From contig NZ_PQHZ01000006.1 of NCBI RefSeq assembly GCF_003385185.1, positions 1-64,000 on the forward strand: a stretch of 64,000 nt of DNA, given 5' to 3'. Source of the DNA: Amycolatopsis palatopharyngis. GTDB lineage: Bacteria; Actinomycetota; Actinomycetes; Mycobacteriales; Pseudonocardiaceae. The position numbers were made by a program, and so were the translations under genes. A model generated the notes under the pieces. The model worked only from the letters and a program-made list of their open reading frames with translations, did not search any database and was not told the DNA's origin. Shown here in pieces: positions 42,280 through 50,008 of this stretch. Position 1 is the stretch's first letter, and each line of letters starts with the position of its first letter.

Positions 42280-42872
42280 GCGCTCGTGGCCTCCCTTGAT
42301 CCCAGGGTGCGCCGCAGCAGCAGGTGACCCCATACCTGCACCACGGCACCGGTCACGCAGAGCGCAAGGATCCACATCTCGGTGCGGGACAACGGATGTG
42401 GTCCTTCGGGGGCGCCGAGGGGGAACAGGCTCACGGTCAGCGCCGCGACGCCCACCAGCAGCATCGCCGGGGCGAGCGGGCGCAGGAACCAGGCTCCCGC
42501 CAGCGTCGCGCCTGCCAGAACGACGCCCTCGATGCTGATCGGCAGCGTGAGGTCGAGGCTGCCCACCAGGAGCATTGCGGCGATGACGGCGGCGGTGGGC
42601 CAGAGCAGCACGCCTTTGTGTGCCTTGCTCTCGGGCTGTCGCACCTGACCGTAGGTGCGGCGGTAGTGCCTGAGCGCCGCGGTGGTCGCGACCGCGAACA
42701 GCGGCATCGTGGCCAGAACGATCCAGCCGGTGATCCAGCCGGTGATCCAGCCGGCGGCCCAAGCCATCGACAGGCTGATCCAGCTGAGTACCGGCAAGAC
42801 CGCGAGTCCCTGCAGGTACTCGAAGTGTGCGCTGACGAAGCGGACTCTTTCCAGCTCGGCGCGGTCGATCAC
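42276..42872 (-). CDS. Membrane protein paired with winged-helix regulator
   Basis: A 198-residue protein with about five membrane helices. It begins IDRAELERVRFVSAHFEYLQ. Helix 1-2 contains WAAGWITGWITGWIVL, encoded by a 12-bp tandem repeat (CCGGTGATCCAG, about three copies near 42721-42757). The gene overlaps the downstream winged-helix gene by 4 nt. Function unknown. Confidence 0.75.
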   Translation of the reverse strand: MIDRAELERVRFVSAHFEYLQGLAVLPVLSWISLSMAWAAGWITGWITGWIVLATMPLFAVATTAALRHYRRTYGQVRQPESKAHKGVLLWPTAAVIAAMLLVGSLDLTLPISIEGVVLAGATLAGAWFLRPLAPAMLLVGVAALTVSLFPLGAPEGPHPLSRTEMWILALCVTGAVVQVWGHLLLRRTLGSREATSA

Positions 42873-42949
42873 GATTCCTCCCCAGGATTACTGACAGAGG
42901 CCGACCGTACAGCGACTCAAACCGGTTTGCAATGCAAACCGAGAAAGGT

Positions 42950-43507
42950 TCAGTCGGTCGCCGCACCCCGAATCAGCATGAGCAGTGAGTCCGCTGCCGG
43001 GGTCGCGCTGGTGGTGCCGGTCGCCAGCCTGCGTAACTGCAGCCCGGCAATCAGCGCCACAACCGGACCTGCGAGCCGCTCGGCGTCGGGCACACCGAGC
43101 GTGCGCAGGATGGTCAGCGTCAGTTCGTCGTAGGCCGCGAAACACCGCTGCGTCGCATCGCGCAGTGCGGGATCCCGCCCGGCCTGCAGGTACAACTCCA
43201 GTGGGGCGATCTCGTCGGTGCCGAAGGTCATCTGCTCCAGCACGCGCTCGACCGTCGCGGCGGCTTCCTGCACGGACAGGTTCTCGCCACGCTGCGCCTG
43301 CGCGAGTCCGGCCAACTGCCGGGTCTCGTCCTCGGCGAAAAGCAGCATCGCCGCACGCAGCAACTCGGTCTGACTCGGGAAGTGGTAGGTCAGTGAACCG
43401 AGCGAAACCCCGGCCTCGGCGGCGATCCGGCGGTTGGTCAATCCGGCCACACCCCGCTCGCCGATCACCCGCAGTGCCGAACGAAGGATGGTTGCCCGAG
43501 TGCTCAC
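42950..43507 (-). CDS. TetR family regulator of the amidase operon
   Basis: A 185-residue TetR regulator: TRATILRSALRVIGERGVAG, IAAEAGVSLGSLTYHFPSQ. The GTG at 43507 lies in a GTGA overlap with the amidase stop, so it is translated from the amidase transcript. A perfect 20-bp palindrome upstream of the amidase gene is its likely operator. Confidence 0.88.
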   Translation of the reverse strand: MSTRATILRSALRVIGERGVAGLTNRRIAAEAGVSLGSLTYHFPSQTELLRAAMLLFAEDETRQLAGLAQAQRGENLSVQEAAATVERVLEQMTFGTDEIAPLELYLQAGRDPALRDATQRCFAAYDELTLTILRTLGVPDAERLAGPVVALIAGLQLRRLATGTTSATPAADSLLMLIRGAATD

Positions 43508-44877
43508 AACGTCGGCTTTCGTTCGTGCCAACGTTGTCCGGCCTCCAGTTCCGCGGCCAGCGAGATCAGCCGTTCCTCGGTGCCTTCCTGGCCGAGTAAC
43601 TGCGCACCGAGCGGCAGGCCGTCGGGCGTGAGGCCGGCGGGCACGTTGACCCCCGGCCAGCCCAGCACGTTCCACGGCCAGGCGTAGGGGCAGGCGGCGA
43701 TCATCGCCTGGTCGGTCTGCCACCCGGTGAGCCCGTCGAACCTGCCCACGCGTGGGGGCGGGGTCGCGGTGGTCGGCGCGAGCAGCACGTCGACGTCGCG
43801 GAAGACGGCGCCGACCTGTCGGTGCAGCAACGGTTCCGCCTTGCGGGACAAACGCAATGCGGCACCGCCGAGCCAGGATCCGGTCCGGGCGTTGGCCCTG
43901 GTTCGCGGATCGAGCGCGGCCGTGTCGGGCACGCGGTCCACCCAGTCGTGCACCCCGGCGAGTGAGCGCGGCAGGAAGTCCAGTCCGATCAGGCCGTAGC
44001 GTGGCTCGGCCGGGACGACCTCGTGGCCGAGTTCGGTCAGTGCTCCCGCGAGCCGGGCGACCGCTCGGCGAACCACCGGATCGAGCCGCGTTTTCGTTGC
44101 GGTGAAGGGGATTCGGGTGGACAGGCCGATGCGCAGACGGTCCGGCCTGCGCATCGCCGCATCCTGATGGCGGCGGCCGGTGCCCGCGACGACGTCGAGC
44201 AGCAATGCGGCGTCGGCAACGGTTCTGGCCAGCGGACCGATGACGGTCAGGCCGTGGAAGAGTTCCGGCTCCGGCGCGCTGGGTACGAGGCCGCGTTGCG
44301 TCTTGATACCGACGAGGTTGTTCCAGGCGGCCGGAATCCGCACCGAGCCCGCGCCGTCGGAGCCCAGCGCGGCGGGCACGAGCCCGGCGGCCACGGCAGC
44401 CGCTGACCCACCGGACGAGCCGCCGGGGGAGTAGCCGGTGTGCCAGGGGTTGCGGGTGGAGCCGAAGGCGGAGCCCTCGGTGAACGGCCACTGGCCGATC
44501 TCCGGTGTGTTCGTCTTGCCGACGATGACCGCCCCGGCGTCCTTGAGTCGCCGGACGACCTCGGAGTCGTTGTCCCGCAAGGGAAAATCGCCCGCGCAAC
44601 CGAACGCAGTCGGCAGGCCCGCGATGTCCACGTCGTCCTTGATCGCGACGGGCACCCCGAGCAACGGCGCGCGCTCACCCGCGGCCAGCCGCCGATCCGC
44701 CAAGGCAGCCTCCGCCATCGCCTGCTCCTGACGCAGGAACCGGAACGCGTTCAGCGTCGGCTGCGCCCGTTCGATCCGTTCGAAAGTCTCGGTAGCGAGC
44801 CGAACGGCGGACACCCGCCCCTCCGCCAGCATCCCCGCCTGCTCCGCCAACCCCTCGAACCCAACCCCGATACCCAT
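43504..44877 (-). CDS. Amidase (amidase signature family)
   Basis: A 457-residue amidase. The Ser-cisSer-Lys triad is visible: lysine in VPVAIKDDVDIAGL, cis-serine in SPGGSSGGSAAAVAAG, and nucleophile in LGSDGAGSVRIPA. Such enzymes hydrolyse aliphatic or aromatic amides; the substrate is unknown. ATG 44877 is 12 nt from the 20-bp operator at 44889-44908. The gene forms an operon with the TetR gene. Confidence 0.92.
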   Translation of the reverse strand: MGIGVGFEGLAEQAGMLAEGRVSAVRLATETFERIERAQPTLNAFRFLRQEQAMAEAALADRRLAAGERAPLLGVPVAIKDDVDIAGLPTAFGCAGDFPLRDNDSEVVRRLKDAGAVIVGKTNTPEIGQWPFTEGSAFGSTRNPWHTGYSPGGSSGGSAAAVAAGLVPAALGSDGAGSVRIPAAWNNLVGIKTQRGLVPSAPEPELFHGLTVIGPLARTVADAALLLDVVAGTGRRHQDAAMRRPDRLRIGLSTRIPFTATKTRLDPVVRRAVARLAGALTELGHEVVPAEPRYGLIGLDFLPRSLAGVHDWVDRVPDTAALDPRTRANARTGSWLGGAALRLSRKAEPLLHRQVGAVFRDVDVLLAPTTATPPPRVGRFDGLTGWQTDQAMIAACPYAWPWNVLGWPGVNVPAGLTPDGLPLGAQLLGQEGTEERLISLAAELEAGQRWHERKPTL

Positions 44878-44888
44878 CCCGACGCCTC

Positions 44889-44908
44889 TCGTTCGTTCGA
44901 ACGAACGA
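44889..44908. promoter_or_regulatory. Perfect 20-bp palindrome, TetR operator for the amidase operon
   Basis: TCGTTCGTTCGAACGAACGA is a perfect palindrome directly upstream of the amidase/TetR operon. Size and position fit an autoregulatory TetR operator. Confidence 0.8.
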
Positions 44909-44935
44909 TACCACCGTCCCCGACATCTGGAGGGC

Positions 44936-44984
44936 CTGCAAGTACCCCCAAGCAAGATCGACAGCGTCGCTAAGTGCCACCAAG
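44936..44984 (-). repeat. Repeat family 3 (49 bp), copy A
   Basis: Read on the minus strand it runs from CTTGGTGG to GATCTTGCTTGGGGGTACTT then GCAG. It is 43/49 identical to the element at 47553-47601 on the plus strand. The gap 44985-45128 up to the beta-helix gene holds nothing I recognise. Confidence 0.85.
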
Positions 44985-45128
44985 TGCGGCGGATTGCAGG
45001 CGGATGACGGACGCCGACGCACCGGCCAGAATGAATCGCGGATCGCCACCGATCACGGCGAGACCGTGTTGCGCTGATTGACTGGCGAGGCGCGGGACCG
45101 GAAGTGGCCCCGCGACTCGCCGCGTGAC

Positions 45129-46139
45129 CTACGTCGTCGGCGGCACCGCCTCGCCGTCGATGGTGAACGTCCCGCCGACGTTGAACACATCAGGACCCTT
45201 GGGGGCGGAGTTGTCCGTGATTCGCGTCGAAGTCACGGTCATGGTGCCGGTCGCGGAGTTCCAGAGCCCGCCACCCTCGGCGGCCGCGGTGTTGCCCTCG
45301 ACGAGGCTGCGATGAACGGTGACCGTTCCGGCCCCGGTCACATGCAGACCGCCGCCGTTGCCGGGAGCCGCTCCCGTGCGGTTCGCGCGCAACGTGACCG
45401 TCTTGAGCCGGGTGTCGCCCGCGTTCGCCTCGATTCCACCACCCGCCCTGGTCGCCGCGTTGTCGTGCAGGGTACTGCGCTCGATCTTCAGCACCCCCTG
45501 GTCGTTGAAGACGCCGCCGCCGGACGCGCCGGTCCCGGTGACGACGTTGCCGTGGAGCACGGAGTCGGTGATCTTGAGCGTGCCGGTGCTACGGAACCCG
45601 CCGCCGCTTTCGCCCTCCGGCGGGGTACCGCCGGTCACCGTCAGATCGTCGACGTCGAGGCGGCCACCGATCACGTCGAAGGCGCGGTCCAGCCCGCCCG
45701 CGTCGACCCGCGCGTCATTGCCCCTGATGGACAGTCGTCCGATGACGTCGAGGTCTCCGGTCGCCGCCGCGTCTTCCCCCGGCCCGGCAATGGTGAGCCG
45801 GTATGTGGTGTGTGCGCGCAAAGTGATCTTCGTCGCTCCCTTGCGGTGATTGGCTTCTTGCACCGCAGCCCGCAACGAGCAGCGTCCGCTGGCGTCCGCG
45901 CAGATTCGGTCACCCGGTCTTACGTCTGCGCTGTCCGATGTGGTGTTGACGCGATAGCCGCCACCGAGCAGGCCGCCCAGTGTGTTGTCGAGCAGGCGGT
46001 CGAAGAAGCCGCTCGTTGTGCCGGTGTTGGTCGCCGTGCTCAACTGCGATGCCGGTGCGGCGATCGCCGTGCCGGACATGGTCATGGCAAGTCCGCCTGC
46101 GAGTAAACCGGCGAGCCCACGGGTAACAGAGGTACGCAT
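45129..46139 (-). CDS. Secreted right-handed beta-helix protein
   Basis: A 336-residue exported protein. Signal peptide: TSVTRGLAGLLAGGLAMTMS then GTAIAAPAS (cleavage after AIA or AAPA). After a short linker comes the CSLRAAVQEAN motif, which begins many secreted parallel beta-helix proteins, then repeated turns such as GGGFRSTGTLKITDSVLHGN and GGGVFNDQGVLKIERSTLHD, which form the coils. Probably a surface or cell-wall protein. Its promoter resembles that of the ECF sigma gene just downstream, so it may belong to that regulon. Confidence 0.85.
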   Translation of the reverse strand: MRTSVTRGLAGLLAGGLAMTMSGTAIAAPASQLSTATNTGTTSGFFDRLLDNTLGGLLGGGYRVNTTSDSADVRPGDRICADASGRCSLRAAVQEANHRKGATKITLRAHTTYRLTIAGPGEDAAATGDLDVIGRLSIRGNDARVDAGGLDRAFDVIGGRLDVDDLTVTGGTPPEGESGGGFRSTGTLKITDSVLHGNVVTGTGASGGGVFNDQGVLKIERSTLHDNAATRAGGGIEANAGDTRLKTVTLRANRTGAAPGNGGGLHVTGAGTVTVHRSLVEGNTAAAEGGGLWNSATGTMTVTSTRITDNSAPKGPDVFNVGGTFTIDGEAVPPTT

Positions 46140-46181
46140 CGTGCTGATCCTCTCGGGAGTATCGATGTCGTGACGAAGCTG

Positions 46182-46209
46182 GATACGTCGCCGGGGTTCG
46201 CCCCGTTCA
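46182..46209 (-). promoter_or_regulatory. ECF-type promoter of the beta-helix gene
   Basis: On the minus strand: -35-like TGAACG, 16-nt spacer, -10-like CGTATC, ending 42 nt before the ATG at 46139. The same arrangement precedes the ECF sigma gene (47468-47496), so this sigma factor may transcribe both. Confidence 0.5.
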
Positions 46210-46228
46210 TCGCCGGGGTGAAGTTGGT

Positions 46229-46885
46229 TCAGAACTCGGCAGCCAGCACCGTGCGATCGGCGGCGTCGCGCACCTGCAACCCGGTGGCGTCGGCGCGCAG
46301 TACGGCACTGTTGAGATTGCAGCGCATCTCTTGCGCACCGACGCCGACGAACTCACCCGCATCCTGGGGTGTTCCCGACTCGTCGAGCACGACCACCTCG
46401 TACCTTGATCCCGATTCGAATCCGGTCCCGATCAGCTTCACCTCGACGCCCCAGGTGTGTGGCACGACCTGCGCCTGAACCTGGAGCCCGGGGGCGCTGG
46501 TGACGACGCGAACGTCCTCGGTCGGCACGAAGGGCGGATCGGGCGCCAGGACGTAGCCCGCAAGACCGCCAAGGAGCAGCGCGACAGCGGCCGCCGCAGC
46601 TGGCACCGTCCATCGTGGACGACTCCGGCGCGCCGGAGGCTCCGCGCGGATGCGCTCCAGCACCTGTTCCCGTAGTTCGGCGGGTGGCTGGGGAAGGCTG
46701 TCCAGCCGGTCCGGATCGACGGTGCGCAGTTGCGTTGCGAGTGGGGCAAGTTCCGCCAGTTCGGCGCGGCAGTCGGTGCAGCCGTCGAGGTGGGCCTCGA
46801 CGGCGAGGCGCTCAGCAGGATCAAGCTGATCCAGCACATAGGCGCCCAGACTCTCCCGCAGCGCGCGGTGGTTCCGTTCGCTCAT
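46229..46885 (-). CDS. Zinc-binding anti-sigma factor
   Basis: A 218-residue membrane protein. The N-terminal ZAS motif is AVEAHLDGCTDCRAEL (HxxxCxxC), then a TM helix (VPAAAAAVALLLGGLAGYVL) and an extracytoplasmic domain of the RskA/RslA C-terminal type (VVPHTWGVEVKLIGTGFESG; YEVVVLDESG). It should hold the sigma factor encoded upstream inactive until a signal is received. ATGA overlap with the sigma gene. Confidence 0.88.
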   Translation of the reverse strand: MSERNHRALRESLGAYVLDQLDPAERLAVEAHLDGCTDCRAELAELAPLATQLRTVDPDRLDSLPQPPAELREQVLERIRAEPPARRSRPRWTVPAAAAAVALLLGGLAGYVLAPDPPFVPTEDVRVVTSAPGLQVQAQVVPHTWGVEVKLIGTGFESGSRYEVVVLDESGTPQDAGEFVGVGAQEMRCNLNSAVLRADATGLQVRDAADRTVLAAEF

Positions 46886-47442
46886 GGCTCGACTCCCATC
46901 TCGTCCAACGCCAGCCGTAACGCCTTCAGTCCGTAGAACACCCGGCTGCGTAAGGTGCCCACCGGAACGCCCTGCTCGGCGGCCACCTCCGCGTATGACC
47001 GTCCGCGTAGATAGGTGTGCACCACCGCGCCTCGGTGTTCCGGAGTGAGCCTGCGCAGTGCCTCCTCGAGCAGCCAGCCGGTCATGACCGCCTCGTCGAA
47101 CCCCGGAGTGCTCTCGCCCGCCTGGCCGAGATGATCCTCCGACACCAGAGTCACGCGCGCCCGCGTCCGGCGCACCTGGTCGATCACCGCGTGCCGCGCG
47201 ATGGCGAACAGCCAGACGCGCAGGCTCGCCACCGCGGGGTCGAACGTGTCCGCATTGCGCCATGCGCGGACGAAGACCTCCTGCACCACGTCCTGTGCCG
47301 CGCCCTCGTCGCGCAACTGCCGAACCGCGAAGCGGTACAACTCCGCGCCGTGAGCGTCGTAGGCAGCCCGGATCCCGTCCTCGAGGCGCAGGTCCTGTTC
47401 CCCCGAGTGTGCTCTCACAGCACGCAGGCGCGGTCGGCTCAT
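46882..47442 (-). CDS. ECF RNA polymerase sigma factor
   Basis: A 186-residue ECF sigma factor. Region 2: YDAHGAELYRFAVRQLRDEG then AQDVVQEVFVRAWRNA; region 4: LRRLTPEHRGAVVHTYLRGR and VGTLRSRVFYGLKALRL. It resembles the SigK/SigL group of mycobacteria, which control exported proteins with a ZAS anti-sigma. It overlaps the anti-sigma gene by 4 nt. Confidence 0.92.
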   Translation of the reverse strand: MSRPRLRAVRAHSGEQDLRLEDGIRAAYDAHGAELYRFAVRQLRDEGAAQDVVQEVFVRAWRNADTFDPAVASLRVWLFAIARHAVIDQVRRTRARVTLVSEDHLGQAGESTPGFDEAVMTGWLLEEALRRLTPEHRGAVVHTYLRGRSYAEVAAEQGVPVGTLRSRVFYGLKALRLALDEMGVEP

Positions 47443-47467
47443 CGCCCCTCCTTCACGGTTTGGCCCT

Positions 47468-47496
47468 GTCTACGGCGCTGCAGGCGAGCGCGTTCA
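47468..47496 (-). promoter_or_regulatory. ECF-type promoter of the sigma/anti-sigma operon
   Basis: On the minus strand: TGAACG, 16-nt spacer, CGTAGAC, ending 26 nt before the ATG. Matches SigK/SigL-type promoters loosely (TGAACC, spacer 16-17, CGT), as expected for autoregulation. Confidence 0.55.
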
Positions 47497-47552
47497 CCGT
47501 TCTCGGAGAAATCCGTGGCCAACAACGCTGAGGATTGGTGCTCCAGCGGTCG

Positions 47553-47601
47553 CTTGGTGGTAGCTAGCGACCTTGTGGATCTTGCTTGGGGGTACTTGCA
47601 G
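47553..47601 (+). repeat. Repeat family 3 (49 bp), copy B, overlapping a gene end
   Basis: From CTTGGTGG through GATCTTGCTTGGGGGTACTT to GCAG. It covers the last 12 codons and stop of the DUF998-like gene at 47564. Copy A is at 44936-44984 in the other orientation. Confidence 0.85.
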
Positions 47602-48289
47602 ACGCCCTCGGTGCTCTGGTGGCGACCAGGATGAGGGTGGCCAGGAGCGCCAGGTCGGCGAGGAGGGCAAAGCGCTGGGCCAGGCCTACGGGCAGGGTCG
47701 CGGAGAGCTGCCACAGGACGGGGACTTCGCCGATCGCGTCGAGGACGTAGCTGAGTCCGAACACGCCGAGGCTGAGGACACCGATCCAGGAGGCCCGCAG
47801 CAGCAGTACGCGGCAGCGTGCCATGCCCGTCGCACCGCGCAGGCCATCCGCGATCGCGAAACCCACGCCGGGCAGGCTGAGGAAGGCGAGCAGGCTCGCG
47901 TACTGGTGGACGCGCCCGGTCGTCACGTCGACGGTGTCGGCGAAGTCCGCAGGAAACAGCGCCGCCGTGGCCAGGCCGAGCGACCAGGTGATCAACAGGA
48001 TCGCGCCCGTCCGGCCCACTGCCACCCCGGCGGCTGTCAGCGCGCCGAGCAGCGCGAGTGAGCCGATCGCGAGGGACAACACGCTGGCTTCCAGTAGCCC
48101 GCTTCCCTGTTCGGTGAAGGCATAGCTGCTGATCGTGTCCAGCACCGGATCGTGCGAACTCACCACATGCAGGATCACCATCGTGAACAGCGCCCAGCCG
48201 ATCGCCGAAGCCGAAGTCACGATCCACGGCCGGGTTCTGCTTGTGTCCTGACTGATGACCTCGGCTCTTCGCGCCCCCATGTCGCTCAT
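47564..48289 (-). CDS. DUF998 membrane protein
   Basis: A 241-residue protein with six to seven predicted helices and the DUF998 style: SHDPVLDTISSYAFTEQGSG, GRTGAILLITWSLGLATAAL, DFADTVDVTTGRVHQYASL. The function is unknown. The C-terminal residues (STPKQDPQGR) are encoded by repeat family 3, so the natural end may have been altered by repeat insertion. Confidence 0.75.
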   Translation of the reverse strand: MSDMGARRAEVISQDTSRTRPWIVTSASAIGWALFTMVILHVVSSHDPVLDTISSYAFTEQGSGLLEASVLSLAIGSLALLGALTAAGVAVGRTGAILLITWSLGLATAALFPADFADTVDVTTGRVHQYASLLAFLSLPGVGFAIADGLRGATGMARCRVLLLRASWIGVLSLGVFGLSYVLDAIGEVPVLWQLSATLPVGLAQRFALLADLALLATLILVATRAPRASASTPKQDPQGR

Positions 48290-48376
48290 GTGCCAAGCCT
48301 GGCGAAAAGTGTGATCCGTGTGATCCGGGAAGTCCCTGATTCACCCCTGAGAACACCCGTAGCGACGATCCCGGCT

Positions 48377-48398
48377 CGCGCTTTCCCGGGAAAGTGCG
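48377..48398. repeat. Palindrome family 1 near the PP2C-like gene end
   Basis: A 22-bp copy with one outer mismatch, 20 nt past the stop codon of the minus-strand phosphatase gene at 48419. Confidence 0.9.
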
Positions 48399-48418
48399 AT
48401 GCCCACGACGGGGCGTGG

Positions 48419-49186
48419 TCAGCGGAAGTGGATCAACGCCAGCGCCTGGTCGTCATGCCGCTTCGGCCGCGGCCAGCGAGTCGCGTGTGGATCGTCGAGC
48501 TCGGCCGCGCGCACGGCGTCGAGAACGGCGCGCGCACCCTGTGTCCGTGCCAGTTTCAGCACCTGCGGCCAGTCCAGGATGCGGTACTCGTCCACACCGA
48601 CCGCCACGCCGTCGGTGGCCAGCAGCACGGTTTCGAGTTCGGCGCGCGGCCAACTCGCCCGCACCGCGTGCTCGGCCGCGCCAGGGTCGGCTTCGGCGAC
48701 CCAGAAACCACCGCTGGCGTTGCGCTGCGCCCGCACGTCTGCGCCCGTCCGAAGCTTCCCGCCTCCTCGAAGTTCCGCGATCCGGTTGTCGGAGACGACA
48801 TGTACGCCTGCCGCACTGAACGCGACGATCGGGCTGTCGGCCAGTACCAGCGCGTCGACCCGCATATCCGTCCACCGCAGCATCGCCACTGTGCTCGAAG
48901 GGGAGTTGCCGATCCGCAACTCGTGTTCGTCGGCGACCTCGGCGATCGCGGACGAGAGCAGTTGTGCGAGGTCGGCGTCCGGCGCGGCGCGCAGTCCCGC
49001 CGCGAGCCGTTCGGTGAGCAGCCCGGCGTACCAGCCGCCGCTGGGCAGGTCGGGTGACGGTGAGGTCGCTCCGTCGAGCAGGACCACGGCGTTGTCCAGC
49101 ACCACCACGTGGTCCTCGGTAGGGCGCGGCCTGCCGTCCGCACCAACGCCTGCCTGCTCGGCGATGTCGATGTCGATGTCGGGCAC
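48419..49186 (-). CDS. PP2C-like protein serine/threonine phosphatase
   Basis: A 255-residue protein with features of bacterial PP2C enzymes: RPTEDHVVVLDNAVVLLDGA, then SPSSTVAMLRWTDMRVDALVLADSPI, VLLATDGVAVGVDEY and the C-terminal RHDDQALALIHF, which resembles the DN/DD metal-binding end. Metal-ligand aspartates are thus present at family positions. Divergent from the HTH/Clp-N operon. Confidence 0.7.
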   Translation of the reverse strand: MPDIDIDIAEQAGVGADGRPRPTEDHVVVLDNAVVLLDGATSPSPDLPSGGWYAGLLTERLAAGLRAAPDADLAQLLSSAIAEVADEHELRIGNSPSSTVAMLRWTDMRVDALVLADSPIVAFSAAGVHVVSDNRIAELRGGGKLRTGADVRAQRNASGGFWVAEADPGAAEHAVRASWPRAELETVLLATDGVAVGVDEYRILDWPQVLKLARTQGARAVLDAVRAAELDDPHATRWPRPKRHDDQALALIHFR

Positions 49187-49204
49187 CTCTCGACATTAGC
49201 TGGC

Positions 49205-49248
49205 GTCAACCGAGGTTGACAGGTCAGTGGTGTCAACCTAAATTGACA
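49205..49248. promoter_or_regulatory. Two TCAA...TTGA palindromes before the HTH/Clp-N operon
   Basis: GTCAACCGAGGTTGAC (49205-49220) is a perfect palindrome around GA; TGTCAACCTAAATTGACA (49231-49248) has TGTCAA/TTGACA arms. Centres are 27 bp apart, in the 65-bp gap between two divergent genes, and the second ends 3 nt before the HTH gene. A regulator, probably the HTH protein itself, could bind both. Confidence 0.7.
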
Positions 49249-49251
49249 GCC

Positions 49252-49458
49252 ATGACCGAAGTAACCGATCTCGCCGCACAGGTCGGCGACCGTGACCCCC
49301 GGGTGGGCCTGCGTGCGGTCGCCGCGCTGCGGCGGCTGCTGGAGCAACTGGAGGCGGTGCAGGTCCGCAGCGCCAGAGTGAACGGCTGGTCGTGGCAGGA
49401 GATCGCCACGGAGCTGGGCGTGAGCAGGCAGGCCGTGCACAAGAAGTACGGGAGGTAG
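49252..49458 (+). CDS. Small HTH protein partnered with Clp-N protein
   Basis: A 68-residue protein. A helical N-terminus (VGLRAVAALRRLLEQLEAVQ) is followed by a compact HTH (GWSWQEIATELGVSRQAVHK). The next gene, for a Clp amino-terminal domain protein, starts 4 nt later. These two families are regularly paired in actinobacteria (recalled). Likely autoregulatory via the palindromes just upstream. Confidence 0.8.
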   Translation: MTEVTDLAAQVGDRDPRVGLRAVAALRRLLEQLEAVQVRSARVNGWSWQEIATELGVSRQAVHKKYGR

Positions 49459-49462
49459 GCAG

Positions 49463-50008
49463 ATGTTCGAGAGATTCACCCGAGAGGCACGCGTCGCCGT
49501 GATCGACGCCCAGACCCACGCCGTCCGGCTGCTCGCCGAGCGGATCGAGCCCGAGCACCTGCTGCTGGCGCTGCTCGACACCAACGCCGGGCTACTGGCC
49601 GAGCTCGACCTCCAGCCGGACGTGCTGGCCGCGGACCTCTCCCGGGATCGACGCAGGGGCGGGATCAGCGAGTCCGACGTCGCGGCGCTGGAGGAGTTCG
49701 GCATCGACGTCGAGCGGATCGTCGAGCGCGTCGAGCGGGTTCACGGGGAGAACGCGCTCGCGGGCGCCGGGCGTCCGCGTAAACGACGCTGGTTCGGGTC
49801 CGAGCACATCCCGTTCGCCGACGAGACGAAGCGAGCACTGGAACTCACCCTGACCGAAGCGCTGGAACTCGGGCACAAGCACATCGGCGTCGAGCACCTG
49901 TTGCTCGCGCTGACGACCATGCCGGGCCCCGTCGCCGACTTGCTGCAAGCGCACGGCGCCGACCATGCCGCCGTGCGTCAGGCGCTCGCCCGTGAGCGCG
50001 CGGGCTAA
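49463..50008 (+). CDS. Clp N-terminal domain protein
   Basis: A 181-residue protein with two Clp-N repeats and no AAA+ ATPase domain: FTREARVAVIDAQTHAVRLL, IEPEHLLLALLDTNAGLL, and later LTEALELGHKHIGVEHLLLA. Clp-N domains in ClpC bind adaptors and substrates, so this protein could modulate ClpC or bind stressed proteins. It overlaps the convergent YczE gene by 4 nt. Confidence 0.88.
   Translation: MFERFTREARVAVIDAQTHAVRLLAERIEPEHLLLALLDTNAGLLAELDLQPDVLAADLSRDRRRGGISESDVAALEEFGIDVERIVERVERVHGENALAGAGRPRKRRWFGSEHIPFADETKRALELTLTEALELGHKHIGVEHLLLALTTMPGPVADLLQAHGADHAAVRQALARERAG

Noticed and set aside
44440..44973. A plus-strand frame opposite the start of the amidase gene.
   Set aside because: Antisense to conserved amidase motifs; it ends within repeat family 3 by chance.
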